Translations under genes and position numbers: made by a program
Shown here: piece by piece, positions 35,793 to 44,198 of the stretch
Layout of the letters: every line of letters starts with the position of its first letter
Position numbering within the stretch: position 1 is the stretch's first letter
Source: Bacterioplanoides pacificum
Lineage (GTDB): Bacteria > Pseudomonadota > Gammaproteobacteria > Pseudomonadales > Oceanobacteraceae
Assembly (NCBI RefSeq): GCF_042648445.1
Contig: NZ_JBHRYB010000005.1
Location: forward strand, 1-64,000
Reading direction: 5' to 3'
DNA length: 64,000 bases
Notes under the pieces: generated by a model
Seen by the model: only the letters and a program-made list of their open reading frames with translations
Databases searched by the model: none
What the model was told of the DNA's origin: nothing

Positions 35793-36137
35793 ATGAGCCG
35801 GATAATTCCGGATTTGGACGAAAACAGTATCCGTGAGTTTATACGTGACGCGCAACTGCCACTGGTTATTGATTTCTGGGCTGACTGGTGTGTTCCCTGT
35901 CAGCAGTTGGCAGCTGAATTTCAGCAGGCAGCTGCGCAGCTGGCCGGAAAAGTGCTGTTCGCTAAGGTTAACACCCAGCAGGCACCGACGCTGGGACAGG
36001 CATATGGACTGCGTTCGATCCCGACGCTGATCGTCTTTTATCGTGGTCAGGAGCTGACGCGAAAAACCGGGGTGCTCAGTGCTGCGGCGCTGCAGGCCTG
36101 GCTGCAGCAGGTGATGCTGGCCGCTGAGGGCGAGTGA
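35793..36137 (+). CDS. Thioredoxin-like protein
   Basis: I start at ATG 35793, which has an AAGGGGG ribosome site. The 114-residue protein has a single thioredoxin domain with active-site WCVPC (C33, C36) and the cis-proline segment RSIPTLIVF. It lacks the N-terminal zinc module of TrxC. Likely a cytoplasmic thiol-disulphide reductase. It is divergent from mfd. Confidence 0.85.
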   Translation: MSRIIPDLDENSIREFIRDAQLPLVIDFWADWCVPCQQLAAEFQQAAAQLAGKVLFAKVNTQQAPTLGQAYGLRSIPTLIVFYRGQELTRKTGVLSAAALQAWLQQVMLAAEGE

Positions 36138-36230
36138 TAGCAGGCAGGGGATTGTTGTTTGCCGGGTTGTGCAGTCAGGAAAGGTGTCATACCTGACTTT
36201 GTTATGAGAAACCGGTCAGACATAACAAAA

Positions 36231-36262
36231 AAGCCCGCTCAGTAGATACTGAGCGGGCTTTC
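36231..36262 (-). terminator. Intrinsic terminator of the tRNA-Met gene
   Basis: GCCCGCTCAGTA (36233-36244) pairs perfectly with TACTGAGCGGGC around two bases. On the minus strand six T follow the stem, as expected for the tRNA transcript; on the plus strand only TTT follows, so it could also stop thioredoxin transcription weakly. Confidence 0.85.
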
Positions 36263-36270
36263 GTAATAAG

Positions 36271-36347
36271 TGGTAGCTATGACTGGACTTGAACCAGTGA
36301 CCCCAGCATTATGAATGCTGTGCTCTAACCAGCTGAGCTACATAGCC
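36271..36347 (-). tRNA. tRNA-Met (CAT), elongator type
   Basis: The minus strand folds into a standard cloverleaf of 77 nt with encoded CCA. The acceptor stem GGCTATG pairs with CATAGCT (one G-U at the end); the anticodon arm is CAGCA TTCATAA TGCTG with anticodon CAT; the T arm contains GGTTCAAGTCC. The acceptor stem is fully paired apart from the terminal wobble, unlike initiator tRNA. Confidence 0.95.
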
Positions 36348-36398
36348 ACTTCATACCTGAGCTGTAAGGAAATGACCTTGCCGTCTCAAGTGGCGCGT

Positions 36399-36426
36399 AT
36401 TATGCCACGATCTTTCCCTCTGTCAA
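36399..36426 (-). promoter_or_regulatory. Sigma-70 promoter for tRNA-Met
   Basis: On the minus strand TTGACA (36421-36426) is 16 bp from CATAAT (36399-36404). A GC-rich discriminator (ACGCGCC) follows, typical of stable-RNA promoters under stringent control. Confidence 0.8.
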
Positions 36427-36454
36427 CACCTTTTTTCTGATGTTTTTCAATAAG

Positions 36455-36832
36455 TTAAACCGAGAAGGATTCACCGCAGCCACACAGGTCTTTGGCATTG
36501 GGGTTGTTGAACTTGATGGTCGAGTTCAGCCCTTCTTTACTGAAGTCGATTTCGGTGCCTTTTACAAAGCTGGCGGCGTCGGCGGCGATAAACAGGGTAA
36601 CGTCGTCAGCCAGTTGCAGGGCGATATCGCCGTCCTGAGCGGCGCTAACGAATTCGATATCGTATTTAAAGCCCGAGCAGCCACTTTTCTTTACCCCTAA
36701 GCGGATACCGGCCATCGCGGTGTTTTTCGCCAGTTGTTTGCGTACATGCTGCAATGCCGCTTCCGTCATGCTGACCTGTGGGGCTGGCATAGTATTACTG
36801 GCGGCGCTGGGATCGAAGGTTTCAATTGTCAT
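36455..36832 (-). CDS. sufA: A-type Fe-S carrier, SufA/IscA family
   Basis: The 125-residue protein has the three conserved cysteines of A-type carriers: KKSGCSGFKYDI and the C-terminal DLCGCGESF. It receives and hands on Fe-S clusters. It is the last gene of the suf operon, 20 bp after sufS. ErpA or IscA identity cannot be excluded, but operon position supports SufA. Confidence 0.85.
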   Translation of the reverse strand: MTIETFDPSAASNTMPAPQVSMTEAALQHVRKQLAKNTAMAGIRLGVKKSGCSGFKYDIEFVSAAQDGDIALQLADDVTLFIAADAASFVKGTEIDFSKEGLNSTIKFNNPNAKDLCGCGESFSV

Positions 36833-36852
36833 CGGTAATATCTCCTTCTTCC

Positions 36853-38073
36853 TTACAATAAGAACATTTTGGCTTTTTCCAAGCCGCGGAACAATGTGTC
36901 TACTTCGTCCAGAGTGTTGTAGAAAGTAAACGAGGCACGCACGGTACCGGGGATGGCGTACTGATCCATAATCGGCATCGCGCAGTGGTGGCCGGTGCGT
37001 ACTGCAATGCCTTGCTGGTCGAGCAGGGTGCCGACATCGGCCGGGTGAGCGCCGTCCAGCAGGAAGCTGAACACACTGGCTTTATGGCGGGCCGTGCCAA
37101 TCGGGCGAATGCCACCCAGTTGGTCCGCCAGCTCAACGGCGCGCGCCAGCAGGGCATCTTCATGAGCCGCTAACGCAATACGATCGAGGCCATTGAGGTA
37201 GTCGATCGCGGTTGCCAGGCCAATGGCTCCGGCAATATTCGGCGTGCCGGCTTCGAATTTGTACGGCAGGCCGTTGTAAGTGGTTTTGGCAAAGCTGACG
37301 TGTTCAATCATCTCACCACCGCCCTGGTGAGGGGGCATGGCATTGAGTAGCTCTTCTTTACCGTACAACACACCAATGCCGGTCGGGCCGAACAGTTTAT
37401 GGCCGGAGAAAGCAAAGAAGTCGACATCCAGAGCCTGGACATCGATATCCCAGTGTGCCACCGACTGAGCGCCGTCAATCAGTACCCTGGCGCCCACCGC
37501 ATGGGCCTGGGCTGTGATATCGGCCACCGGGTTAATGGTGCCTAAGGCATTGGATACATGCACCACCGCAACCAGTTTTACCCGGTCGTTCAGGTGTTCG
37601 GCAAAGGCGTCCATATCCAGTTCACCGGCTGCCGAGACCGGTACCGGGATCAGCTCGGCGCCGGTTTGTTCACACAACATCTGCCACGGCACGATGTTGG
37701 CGTGGTGTTCCATAGTGGTGACCAGAATCTGATCGCCGGACTGCAGGTTCTGACGCCCCCAGGTGGCGGCGACGATATTGATGGCTTCTGTCGTGCCGCG
37801 GGTCCAGACAATTTCTTCCGCTTTGGCGGCGTTTAAAAACGTCTGTACGGTTTTACGCGCGTCTTCAAACTGTTGTGTCGCGCGGTCGCTCAGGGTGTGG
37901 GCGCCACGGTGGACATTGGAATTGTTACAAGAGTAAAACTCGCTGATGGCATCAAGCACGGCATTGGGTTTATGCGTGGTGGCGCCATTGTCGAGGTACA
38001 CCAGCGGCTTGCCGTTTACTTGCTGATGAAGTGCCGGGAAGTCGTTGCGAATCTGGTTAATCAGGTCGGTCAT
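36853..38073 (-). CDS. sufS: Cysteine desulfurase, SufS type
   Basis: The 406-residue PLP enzyme has DGAQSVAHWDIDVQALDVDFFAFSGHKLFGPTGIGVLYG with the PLP lysine in SGHK, and the catalytic cysteine in RTGHHCAMP, as in group II desulfurases. It takes sulfur from cysteine for Fe-S assembly. A separate sulfur-transfer gene (sufE or sufU) is not seen in the operon. Confidence 0.94.
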   Translation of the reverse strand: MTDLINQIRNDFPALHQQVNGKPLVYLDNGATTHKPNAVLDAISEFYSCNNSNVHRGAHTLSDRATQQFEDARKTVQTFLNAAKAEEIVWTRGTTEAINIVAATWGRQNLQSGDQILVTTMEHHANIVPWQMLCEQTGAELIPVPVSAAGELDMDAFAEHLNDRVKLVAVVHVSNALGTINPVADITAQAHAVGARVLIDGAQSVAHWDIDVQALDVDFFAFSGHKLFGPTGIGVLYGKEELLNAMPPHQGGGEMIEHVSFAKTTYNGLPYKFEAGTPNIAGAIGLATAIDYLNGLDRIALAAHEDALLARAVELADQLGGIRPIGTARHKASVFSFLLDGAHPADVGTLLDQQGIAVRTGHHCAMPIMDQYAIPGTVRASFTFYNTLDEVDTLFRGLEKAKMFLL

Positions 38074-38113
38074 TCTTTTTACCTGTCTCTCTTTAGCGCA
38101 TCAAATCAGCGCA

Positions 38114-39418
38114 TTAAGCAATATGGCGAGCCAGCGACTGGTCGCGGCCAAAACGGTGTGCCAGTACCGGGCGCAGGTAGTTGGCGATCGCTTCGTCTGG
38201 CAGGGCTTCCAGCAATTCATTAATAAAACCAAAACTCAGCATAACTTCGGCTTCATTTTTGCTGATGCCGCGGCTCTGCATATAAAACAGCGCTTTTTCT
38301 TCCAGTTGAGCGACGGTGGCACCGTGGGCACACTGGACGTCGTCGGCATAAATTTCCAGTTCGGGCTTGGTATTCACTTCAGCACTGTTGGTCAGCAACA
38401 GGTTTTTGTTGCTCATCTGGGCCAGGGTTTTCTGGGCGTCCGGATGAATATGAATACGGCCGTTAAATACCGCTTTGGCGCTGTCGTTCATGATGCCGCG
38501 GAACACTTCGTTGGAGGTGCAGTGTGCCACTTTATGTTCGATGCAGGTGTGGAAGTCGACCAGCTGTTTGTTTTGCGGCACATAAACACCGCTCATTTCC
38601 ACATGTGAGCCACCCGCGTTGTGGTTCACCACCACATCGTTACGCGTCAGCTTGCTGCCCAGACCTAAATGGAACGAATGGTACTGAGCATCGCGCGCCA
38701 GATCGACATGAGTCGCGCCTATATGTAACGCATCCTGCTGGGCCATATTCAGGCGGTAATGCTGCAGCCGGGCGTTGGCACCAAGCGCAATTTCGCTAAC
38801 CGCATTGGTAAAGCTGTTTTGTTCGCTGTCGGCTGAGCCGTAATGCTCTACCAGAGTGGCATTTGCCCCCTGTTCAATAACCACCAGTAAACGCGCATTA
38901 ACCGTGAAGTTGTTGTCTTGCCGGGTGGTTAACCAGCTGATCTGAACGGCCTGTTGCGGTTGTTCATTTTTGCCAATGTGCAATAACACACCGTCGCTTA
39001 GCTGGGCGTTATTTAATTCGTTAAATAAATGACGATTCTGGCCAGCCATAATGGTGTCGAGCTTATCGGCGATCAGTGCCTGCTGTTCGCTGTTGGCCTG
39101 GCTGAACAGGGTGACGTTATTTAACGCTTCGTTGCTGGATAATTCTTTCGATAACTGACCGTTGACAAACACCAGGCGCTGACTGCCCAGTGCCGGAATG
39201 GTGGCGATATCATCCAGCCCGGCTGCGCTGTGGCTGCTGGCGGTGGCGCCATAACCACCTTCGGTCAGATGGCGCAGAGAAGTATATTTCCACGCTTCGG
39301 TTTTACGGTTCGGTATTTGTGCCTGTTGAAAGGCATCGCGACCGGCGTTATTTAATGCCGCGAATGGACCTTGTTCAACCGCCAGTGCCAGCTGCTGAGC
39401 CTGAAATTGTTCTGACAT
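38114..39418 (-). CDS. sufD: Fe-S assembly scaffold subunit SufD
   Basis: The 434-residue protein has an N-terminal helical part (AGRDAFQQAQIPNRKTEAWKYTSL) and a beta-helix core ending with DDVQCAHGATVAQLEEKALFYMQSRGI and SEAEVMLSFGF-like residues. It forms the SufBCD complex with SufB and SufC. Genes sufC and sufD are 10 bp apart. Confidence 0.93.
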   Translation of the reverse strand: MSEQFQAQQLALAVEQGPFAALNNAGRDAFQQAQIPNRKTEAWKYTSLRHLTEGGYGATASSHSAAGLDDIATIPALGSQRLVFVNGQLSKELSSNEALNNVTLFSQANSEQQALIADKLDTIMAGQNRHLFNELNNAQLSDGVLLHIGKNEQPQQAVQISWLTTRQDNNFTVNARLLVVIEQGANATLVEHYGSADSEQNSFTNAVSEIALGANARLQHYRLNMAQQDALHIGATHVDLARDAQYHSFHLGLGSKLTRNDVVVNHNAGGSHVEMSGVYVPQNKQLVDFHTCIEHKVAHCTSNEVFRGIMNDSAKAVFNGRIHIHPDAQKTLAQMSNKNLLLTNSAEVNTKPELEIYADDVQCAHGATVAQLEEKALFYMQSRGISKNEAEVMLSFGFINELLEALPDEAIANYLRPVLAHRFGRDQSLARHIA

Positions 39419-39428
39419 TTCCTGCTCC

Positions 39429-40181
39429 TTATTGTCCGGCTTCGCTTTCTAACCAGCCATAGCCTTTTTCTTCCAGCTCCAGCGCCAGCTCTTTACCACC
39501 GGACTTAACGATTTTGCCATCGGCCAGTACATGGACGTAATCCGGAACGATATAGTCGAGCAAACGCTGGTAGTGAGTGACCACAATAAAACTGCGGTTG
39601 TCATCACGCATGGCGTTTACGCCTTCTGCTACGACCTGCAGGGCATCGATATCCAGACCGGAGTCGGTTTCGTCGAGGATACACAGCTGAGGTTCCAGCA
39701 ACATCATCTGCATTAATTCGTTACGCTTTTTTTCGCCGCCGGAGAAACCTTCATTAACGCCACGTTTGAGGAAGCTCTGATCGAGGTTTACCGCTTTGCA
39801 TTTTTCCCGCGCCAGTTTTAAAAACTGAACGGAATCCAGCGCATCTTTACCCTGTTGTTCCCGTACGGCATCCACCGAGGCTTTTAAAAATTCCAGGTTG
39901 GAAACGCCCGGGATTTCTACCGGATACTGGAACGCCAGGAACAAACCTTCGCGGGCACGCTCTTCCGGGTCCAGCTCAAGAATATCTTTGCCATTCAGTT
40001 CAGCGCTGCCGCCGGTGACTTCATACCCTTCACGACCGGCTAACACATTACCCAGGGTACTTTTACCAGCACCGTTCGGGCCCATGATGGCGTGCACTTC
40101 ACCGGGTTTGATTTCCAGGTTCAGGCCTTTGAGGATGTCTTTTTCTTCAACTTTGGCTTGCAGGTTTTTGATGCTGATCAT
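39429..40181 (-). CDS. sufC: Fe-S assembly ATPase SufC
   Basis: I start at ATG 40181; an upstream in-frame TTG would add only four residues, and GGAA precedes 40181. The 250-residue ABC ATPase has Walker A GPNGAGKST, a Q-loop FQYPVEIPGV, signature FSGGEKKR and Walker B LCILDETDSGLD, and His in VVTHYQRLL. It powers the SufBCD scaffold. Confidence 0.96.
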   Translation of the reverse strand: MISIKNLQAKVEEKDILKGLNLEIKPGEVHAIMGPNGAGKSTLGNVLAGREGYEVTGGSAELNGKDILELDPEERAREGLFLAFQYPVEIPGVSNLEFLKASVDAVREQQGKDALDSVQFLKLAREKCKAVNLDQSFLKRGVNEGFSGGEKKRNELMQMMLLEPQLCILDETDSGLDIDALQVVAEGVNAMRDDNRSFIVVTHYQRLLDYIVPDYVHVLADGKIVKSGGKELALELEEKGYGWLESEAGQ

Positions 40182-40238
40182 GGCGTTTTCCAAAATTTTT
40201 GAATTCGTTTCGATAAGCGCCTGTAAGGCTTATCGGCA

Positions 40239-40344
40239 GGAGTCTGGGTTATTGTCTTCGGCGGGCCTTGGCGGCAGGGATGCCGCGAACGAGCCTACAG
40301 GGACGTATTTATGGCGTTCCGCAGAAGATAATGAGCCAGACTCC
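40239..40344. repeat. Imperfect inverted-repeat element between sufC and sufB
   Basis: Two 21-bp arms (40239-40259 and 40324-40344) pair with about three mismatches, enclosing an inner hairpin GCGGCA/TGCCGC (40271-40286) and the stretch GCCTACAGGGACGTATTTAT (40293-40312). That CAGGGACGTA-type motif looks like a family of intergenic repeats I recall in gammaproteobacteria. It splits the suf operon and could shape or partly terminate the transcript. Confidence 0.6.
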
Positions 40345-40404
40345 TCTTTGTTTGTTGTCTGTCGTTTCAGTGTTTATCTGATAGCGGCTGAGCTTTCTGG
40401 TAAA

Positions 40405-41871
40405 TCAGCCCACCGAGCCTTCCAGCGATACTTCTAATAACTTGCCGGCTTCCACCGCAAATTCCATTGGCAGCTCTTTAAAGACCTCTTTACAGAAACC
40501 GTTCACAATCATAGAGACGGCTTTTTCAGTATCGATGCCACGCTGCTGACACAGGAACAGCTGGTCGTCGCTGACGGTTGACGTTGTTGCTTCATGTTCA
40601 ACCACCGCAGACGGGTGCTTGCTCTCAATGTACGGGAAGGTATGAGCGCCACATTTATCACCAATTAACAGTGAATCGCATTGGGTAAAGTTGCGTGCGC
40701 CGGCAGCGTTGGGGCCCATACGCACCAGACCACGGTACGCATTCTGACTTTTGCCGGCAGAAATACCTTTGGAGATGATGGTGGACCGGGTGTTTTTGCC
40801 CAGGTGAATCATCTTGGTGCCGGTGTCGGCCTGCTGGAAATTATTGGTTAACGCCACCGAATAAAACTCACCAACGGCGTTATCACCTTTTAAAATACAG
40901 CTCGGGTATTTCCAGGTTACAGCAGAGCCGGTTTCTACCTGGGTCCAGGAGACTTTGGCGTTGGTATGGGCCACGGCCCGTTTGGTTACGAAGTTGTAAA
41001 TGCCGCCTTTACCTTCAGCGTCACCGGGATACCAGTTCTGCACGGTAGAGTATTTAATTTCAGCGTCATCTAATGCAACCAGTTCAACTACTGCGGCGTG
41101 TAACTGGTTTTCGTCACGCATTGGTGCGGTACAGCCTTCCAGGTAAGAAACGTGAGAACCTTCATCGGCAACGATTAAAGTACGCTCAAACTGACCGGTT
41201 TTAGCTTCGTTGATGCGGAAATAGGTCGACAATTCCATCGGGCAGCGGACACCTTTGGGAATGTAGACAAAGGAGCCGTCGGAGAACACCGCTGAGTTCA
41301 GCGCCGCGTAAAAGTTGTCGCGTTGCGGAACGACAGTGCCGAGGTATTTTTTCACCAGCTCCGGATGTTCGTGTACGGCTTCTGACAGCGGCATAAAAAT
41401 CACACCGGCTTCGGCCAGTTTTTCGCGGAAGGTGGTGGCGACGGAGACGGAGTCAAATACGGCATCAACGGCAACGCCCGCCAGGGCCATTTGCTCGTGC
41501 AATGGAATGCCCAGTTTTTCGTAGGTGCGCAGCAGTTCAGGGTCGACTTCGTCAAGCGATTTGGGTTTATCTTCCATGCTTTTGGGTGCGGAATAATACG
41601 ATAACGCCTGAAAATCGGGTTTTTCGTATTCCACATGGGCCCAGTCGGGCTCGGCCATTTCCTGCCAGGCGCGAAACGCTTTCAGGCGCCATTCGGTCAG
41701 CCATTCCGGTTCGCCTTTTTTGGCGGAAATCCAACGGACTACGTCTTCATTGAGGCCCGGAGCAATGGTTTCGGACTCAATGTCGGTGATAAAACCAGCC
41801 TGGTATTCACGGTCGATGCGGTTGCCGATTTCGGCATCTTTACCGCTCAGCTCGATTTCTGCACTGCTCAT
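40405..41871 (-). CDS. sufB: Fe-S assembly scaffold protein SufB
   Basis: The 488-residue protein has the SufB features GVRCPMELSTYFRINEAKTGQFERTLI, VSYLEGCTAPMRDENQLHAAVVELVA, WYPGDAEGKGGIYNF and KCGAHTFPYIESKHPSA. It is the first gene of the suf operon. The gap of 223 bp to sufC is unusually long for this operon. No SufR/IscR gene precedes it. Confidence 0.96.
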   Translation of the reverse strand: MSSAEIELSGKDAEIGNRIDREYQAGFITDIESETIAPGLNEDVVRWISAKKGEPEWLTEWRLKAFRAWQEMAEPDWAHVEYEKPDFQALSYYSAPKSMEDKPKSLDEVDPELLRTYEKLGIPLHEQMALAGVAVDAVFDSVSVATTFREKLAEAGVIFMPLSEAVHEHPELVKKYLGTVVPQRDNFYAALNSAVFSDGSFVYIPKGVRCPMELSTYFRINEAKTGQFERTLIVADEGSHVSYLEGCTAPMRDENQLHAAVVELVALDDAEIKYSTVQNWYPGDAEGKGGIYNFVTKRAVAHTNAKVSWTQVETGSAVTWKYPSCILKGDNAVGEFYSVALTNNFQQADTGTKMIHLGKNTRSTIISKGISAGKSQNAYRGLVRMGPNAAGARNFTQCDSLLIGDKCGAHTFPYIESKHPSAVVEHEATTSTVSDDQLFLCQQRGIDTEKAVSMIVNGFCKEVFKELPMEFAVEAGKLLEVSLEGSVG

Positions 41872-41956
41872 AGCTGTGTCTCTTGGTTGGCGCCGGGCTT
41901 CCTGCTTAGCGTATGACCCAGTCCCGGGTCAGTGAATCTGTGTGATCTGTCGCTCT

Positions 41957-41981
41957 ATACCCGAGTATTTTACTCGGGCTT
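41957..41981 (-). promoter_or_regulatory. IscR type 1-like operator over the suf promoter
   Basis: CCCGAGTA (41960-41967) and TACTCGGG (41971-41978) form a perfect inverted repeat with ATA before it, close to the IscR type 1 pattern ATASYYGACTRWWW..., except that the usual GACT/AGTC core is GAGT/ACTC. A promoter (TTTGCA at 41990-41995, 17 bp, TAAAAT at 41967-41972, minus strand) has its -10 in the centre, so a bound repressor would block it. Confidence 0.65.
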
Positions 41982-42001
41982 TGGGGCTTTGCAAACAATT
42001 G

Positions 42002-42016
42002 ATACCAGATTGGTAT
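42002..42016. promoter_or_regulatory. Second palindrome upstream of the suf promoter
   Basis: ATACCAGATTGGTAT is a perfect 6-bp inverted repeat with a 3-bp centre, just upstream of the -35. The binding protein is unknown. Confidence 0.4.
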
Positions 42017-42161
42017 ACTTTTTTGCTCAGCGGCAGGATTCTAACAAAATGGCTGAAATATGACCAATTGAGACAGGTTCTTATTTAGGGCCGGAATTTG
42101 TCGGCAAAACCTGAGCGGGAGCTTGCTGGCAGTGGTGCCGGGAAAACGATGGTAACAACAA

Positions 42162-42186
42162 AACAGGCAGCCGGTGGCTGCCTGTT
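42162..42186 (-). terminator. Intrinsic terminator of the SH3-domain gene
   Basis: AACAGGCAGCC (42162-42172) pairs perfectly with GGCTGCCTGTT (42176-42186), and on the minus strand TTTT follows. Confidence 0.8.
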
Positions 42187-42204
42187 AACGGGCAATGTGA
42201 CGGC

Positions 42205-42870
42205 TCAGGCCCAGCCGCCGCTGCGTTTGCCGCCGCGCAGTGATGGCAATACTAGGCCGGCAAAAATGCCGATGATCACCAGGCCGCCACCATAAATCAG
42301 GTAGGTTTGCTGACGATCGTCGCGCAGTTGCGCGTTTTCGGCGGTTAACGCTTCAACCTGAATTTCCAGCTCCTGGTTACGCTGGGTCAGTTTTTTACTT
42401 TTTTCATCCAGAGCCAGGGCGTTGGAGGATATTGTGGTAATCCGTTTCAGTTCTTTTTCCAGTTTATCCTGACTGCGGCTCAGGCCGGAGCGGTCGCTCT
42501 TCAGGTTTTCCACCTGGGCGCTCAGTTCTTCTTTCTGGCTTTTCAGGGTGCTCAGTTCGGCTTTCAGTTTATCCATTTCGCGGTTAGCCAGAATCAGCTT
42601 TTCTTTGGCAATCGGCTCATTCAGCAGGAAACGGGTTAACACCCAGCCTTCCAGGCCTTTGGTGGTTTTTACCCGGGTATAACCGGTTGCTTCATCTTCT
42701 TCAATAAAGATCAGATGTTCGCCGCTCTGCAGTGCTTTGAGGATGCGGTATTCTGAGCTGGGCCCGCTGCGTAACTGCAGCCACAGGGTGTCGGCGACAT
42801 AACGTTTTTCGACGGCGGCGGCGCCCAGGCTGAACATCAGGGTGGCAATGAATAACAGAATATTTTTCAC
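42205..42870 (-). CDS. SH3-like and coiled-coil membrane protein, TIGR04211/YgiM type
   Basis: The 221-residue protein has a signal peptide (LLFIATLMFSLGAAA), a bacterial SH3 domain (LRSGPSSEYRILKALQSGEHLIFIEED...GLEGWVLTRFL), a long coiled coil (residues about 95-185) and a C-terminal membrane helix (LIYGGGLVIIGIFAGLVLPSL) with a basic tail. This is the architecture of YgiM-like proteins; the function is not established. Confidence 0.85.
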   Translation of the reverse strand: MKNILLFIATLMFSLGAAAVEKRYVADTLWLQLRSGPSSEYRILKALQSGEHLIFIEEDEATGYTRVKTTKGLEGWVLTRFLLNEPIAKEKLILANREMDKLKAELSTLKSQKEELSAQVENLKSDRSGLSRSQDKLEKELKRITTISSNALALDEKSKKLTQRNQELEIQVEALTAENAQLRDDRQQTYLIYGGGLVIIGIFAGLVLPSLRGGKRSGGWA

Positions 42871-42908
42871 AATACTGTCCTTAATTTTGGCAATAACGAA
42901 GACGGTGC

Positions 42909-43208
42909 TCAGGGCAGCACTTTTTTGAATGGCTTAACGGTCACCTGCTGGTAAACACCGGCAGCGACGTAAGGATCGGCGTCAGCCCAGGCCTGAGCGG
43001 CGCTGAGTGAGTCAAATTCGGCAACCACCAGGCTGCCGCTGAAACCGGCTTCACCCGGGTCGTTGCTGTCGATGGCCGGGTGGGGGCCGGCAATTAACAG
43101 ACGGCCTTCATCTTTCAGGGCGTTGAGGCGTTCGAGGTGTGCCGGACGGGCGCTCTGGCGTTTTTCCAGGCTGTTTTCAACGTCCTGACTGATAATGGCA
43201 TACCACAT
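42909..43208 (-). CDS. yciI: YciI-family protein
   Basis: The 99-residue protein begins MWYAIISQDVENSLEKR and has HLERLNALKDEGRLLIAGPHP and WADADPYVAAGVYQQVTVKPF, the YciI ferredoxin-like fold with the conserved His-Asp pair. Homologues are small enzymes or binding proteins of unknown role. It is divergent from the PHP gene. Confidence 0.88.
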   Translation of the reverse strand: MWYAIISQDVENSLEKRQSARPAHLERLNALKDEGRLLIAGPHPAIDSNDPGEAGFSGSLVVAEFDSLSAAQAWADADPYVAAGVYQQVTVKPFKKVLP

Positions 43209-43286
43209 GTGACTCTGGCTCCTTATGGTTTGGGTCGCATTTGTTTACAATGGGGCATTATGTCGCAACCAGAGTAGAGCGTCCAC

Positions 43287-44141
43287 GTGATCTCGGAATT
43301 CGATTTACATTGTCATACCACCGCATCCGACGGCAAATTTGAGCCGGCTGAGCTGGTATTACGCGCCTGTGAACGTGGCGTAAAAACCCTGGCGATTACC
43401 GACCATGATACCGTGGAAGGATTTCGCCGCGCTTTACCGGTGGCGCAGGCTAACCAGTTACGGCTGATTCCAGGCATTGAATTGTCGTGTGTCTGGGGTG
43501 GGGTGACCATTCATATTGTCGGGCTGAACTTCGACCCGCAAAGTCCGGCCATGCTGGAAGCCGAAGCGCAACAAACCGCGGCGCGTAAGCAACGCTCGCT
43601 GATTATTGCCGAGCGTCTGAGTAAAAAACTGAACCATGATATCGATATCCGCGACATTCAGGCGCTGGCCGGTGGTGATAACGATGACGGCAGTGAACTG
43701 GTCGGTCGCCCGCACTTTGCCCAATATCTGGTAAATCAGGGGCTGGTGCCGGATATGGCCAGTGCGTTTAAAAAATACCTGGGGGCTGGCAAGGTCGGTG
43801 ATGTAAAAGCCAGCTGGCCAGAACTGGAGACGGTGGTGAAGTGGATTGTTGCCGCCGGCGGCGACGCCGTGATGGCCCATGCCCATCTGTATAATATGAC
43901 GCGCACTAAATTGCGTGCCTGTATGGACGATTTTGTTGACGCCGGTGGCAGTGCCATTGAAGTGGCTTATGGCATGATGGACGCTGGCCAGCAGGGCGAA
44001 ATGGTGCGCCTGGCCAAAGACTTTAATCTGAAAGGATCCTGCGGCAGTGATTTTCATGGGCCAAACCGGTTTGGCCTGGATCTGGGTGTCATGCCCGGCT
44101 TTCCGCAAGAGATTGAGCCGGTGTGGTCAGACTGGGGCTGA
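43287..44141 (+). CDS. rnm: PHP-domain 3',5'-nucleoside bisphosphate phosphatase / RNase AM
   Basis: The 284-residue protein starts at GTG 43287. It has the PHP metal motifs DLHCHTTASDGKFEP and AITDHDTVEG, and GSDFHGPN near the C-terminus, as in E. coli YciV (RNase AM). These enzymes remove 3' phosphates from 3',5'-bisphosphonucleotides and trim RNA 5' ends. It is followed by yciO, as in E. coli. Confidence 0.88.
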   Translation: MISEFDLHCHTTASDGKFEPAELVLRACERGVKTLAITDHDTVEGFRRALPVAQANQLRLIPGIELSCVWGGVTIHIVGLNFDPQSPAMLEAEAQQTAARKQRSLIIAERLSKKLNHDIDIRDIQALAGGDNDDGSELVGRPHFAQYLVNQGLVPDMASAFKKYLGAGKVGDVKASWPELETVVKWIVAAGGDAVMAHAHLYNMTRTKLRACMDDFVDAGGSAIEVAYGMMDAGQQGEMVRLAKDFNLKGSCGSDFHGPNRFGLDLGVMPGFPQEIEPVWSDWG

Positions 44142-44198
44142 GTTCCCAGCGCTGTTTTTAATCTGTCGCTGTGTTAGCGGCAGTTACGGAGATAAATA

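Larger units (their letters stand above)
41872..42204. other. Intergenic region upstream of sufB
   Basis: This 333-bp stretch contains the sufB promoter and two palindromes (listed separately) and the terminator of the SH3-protein gene. I see no gene. Confidence 0.6.
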
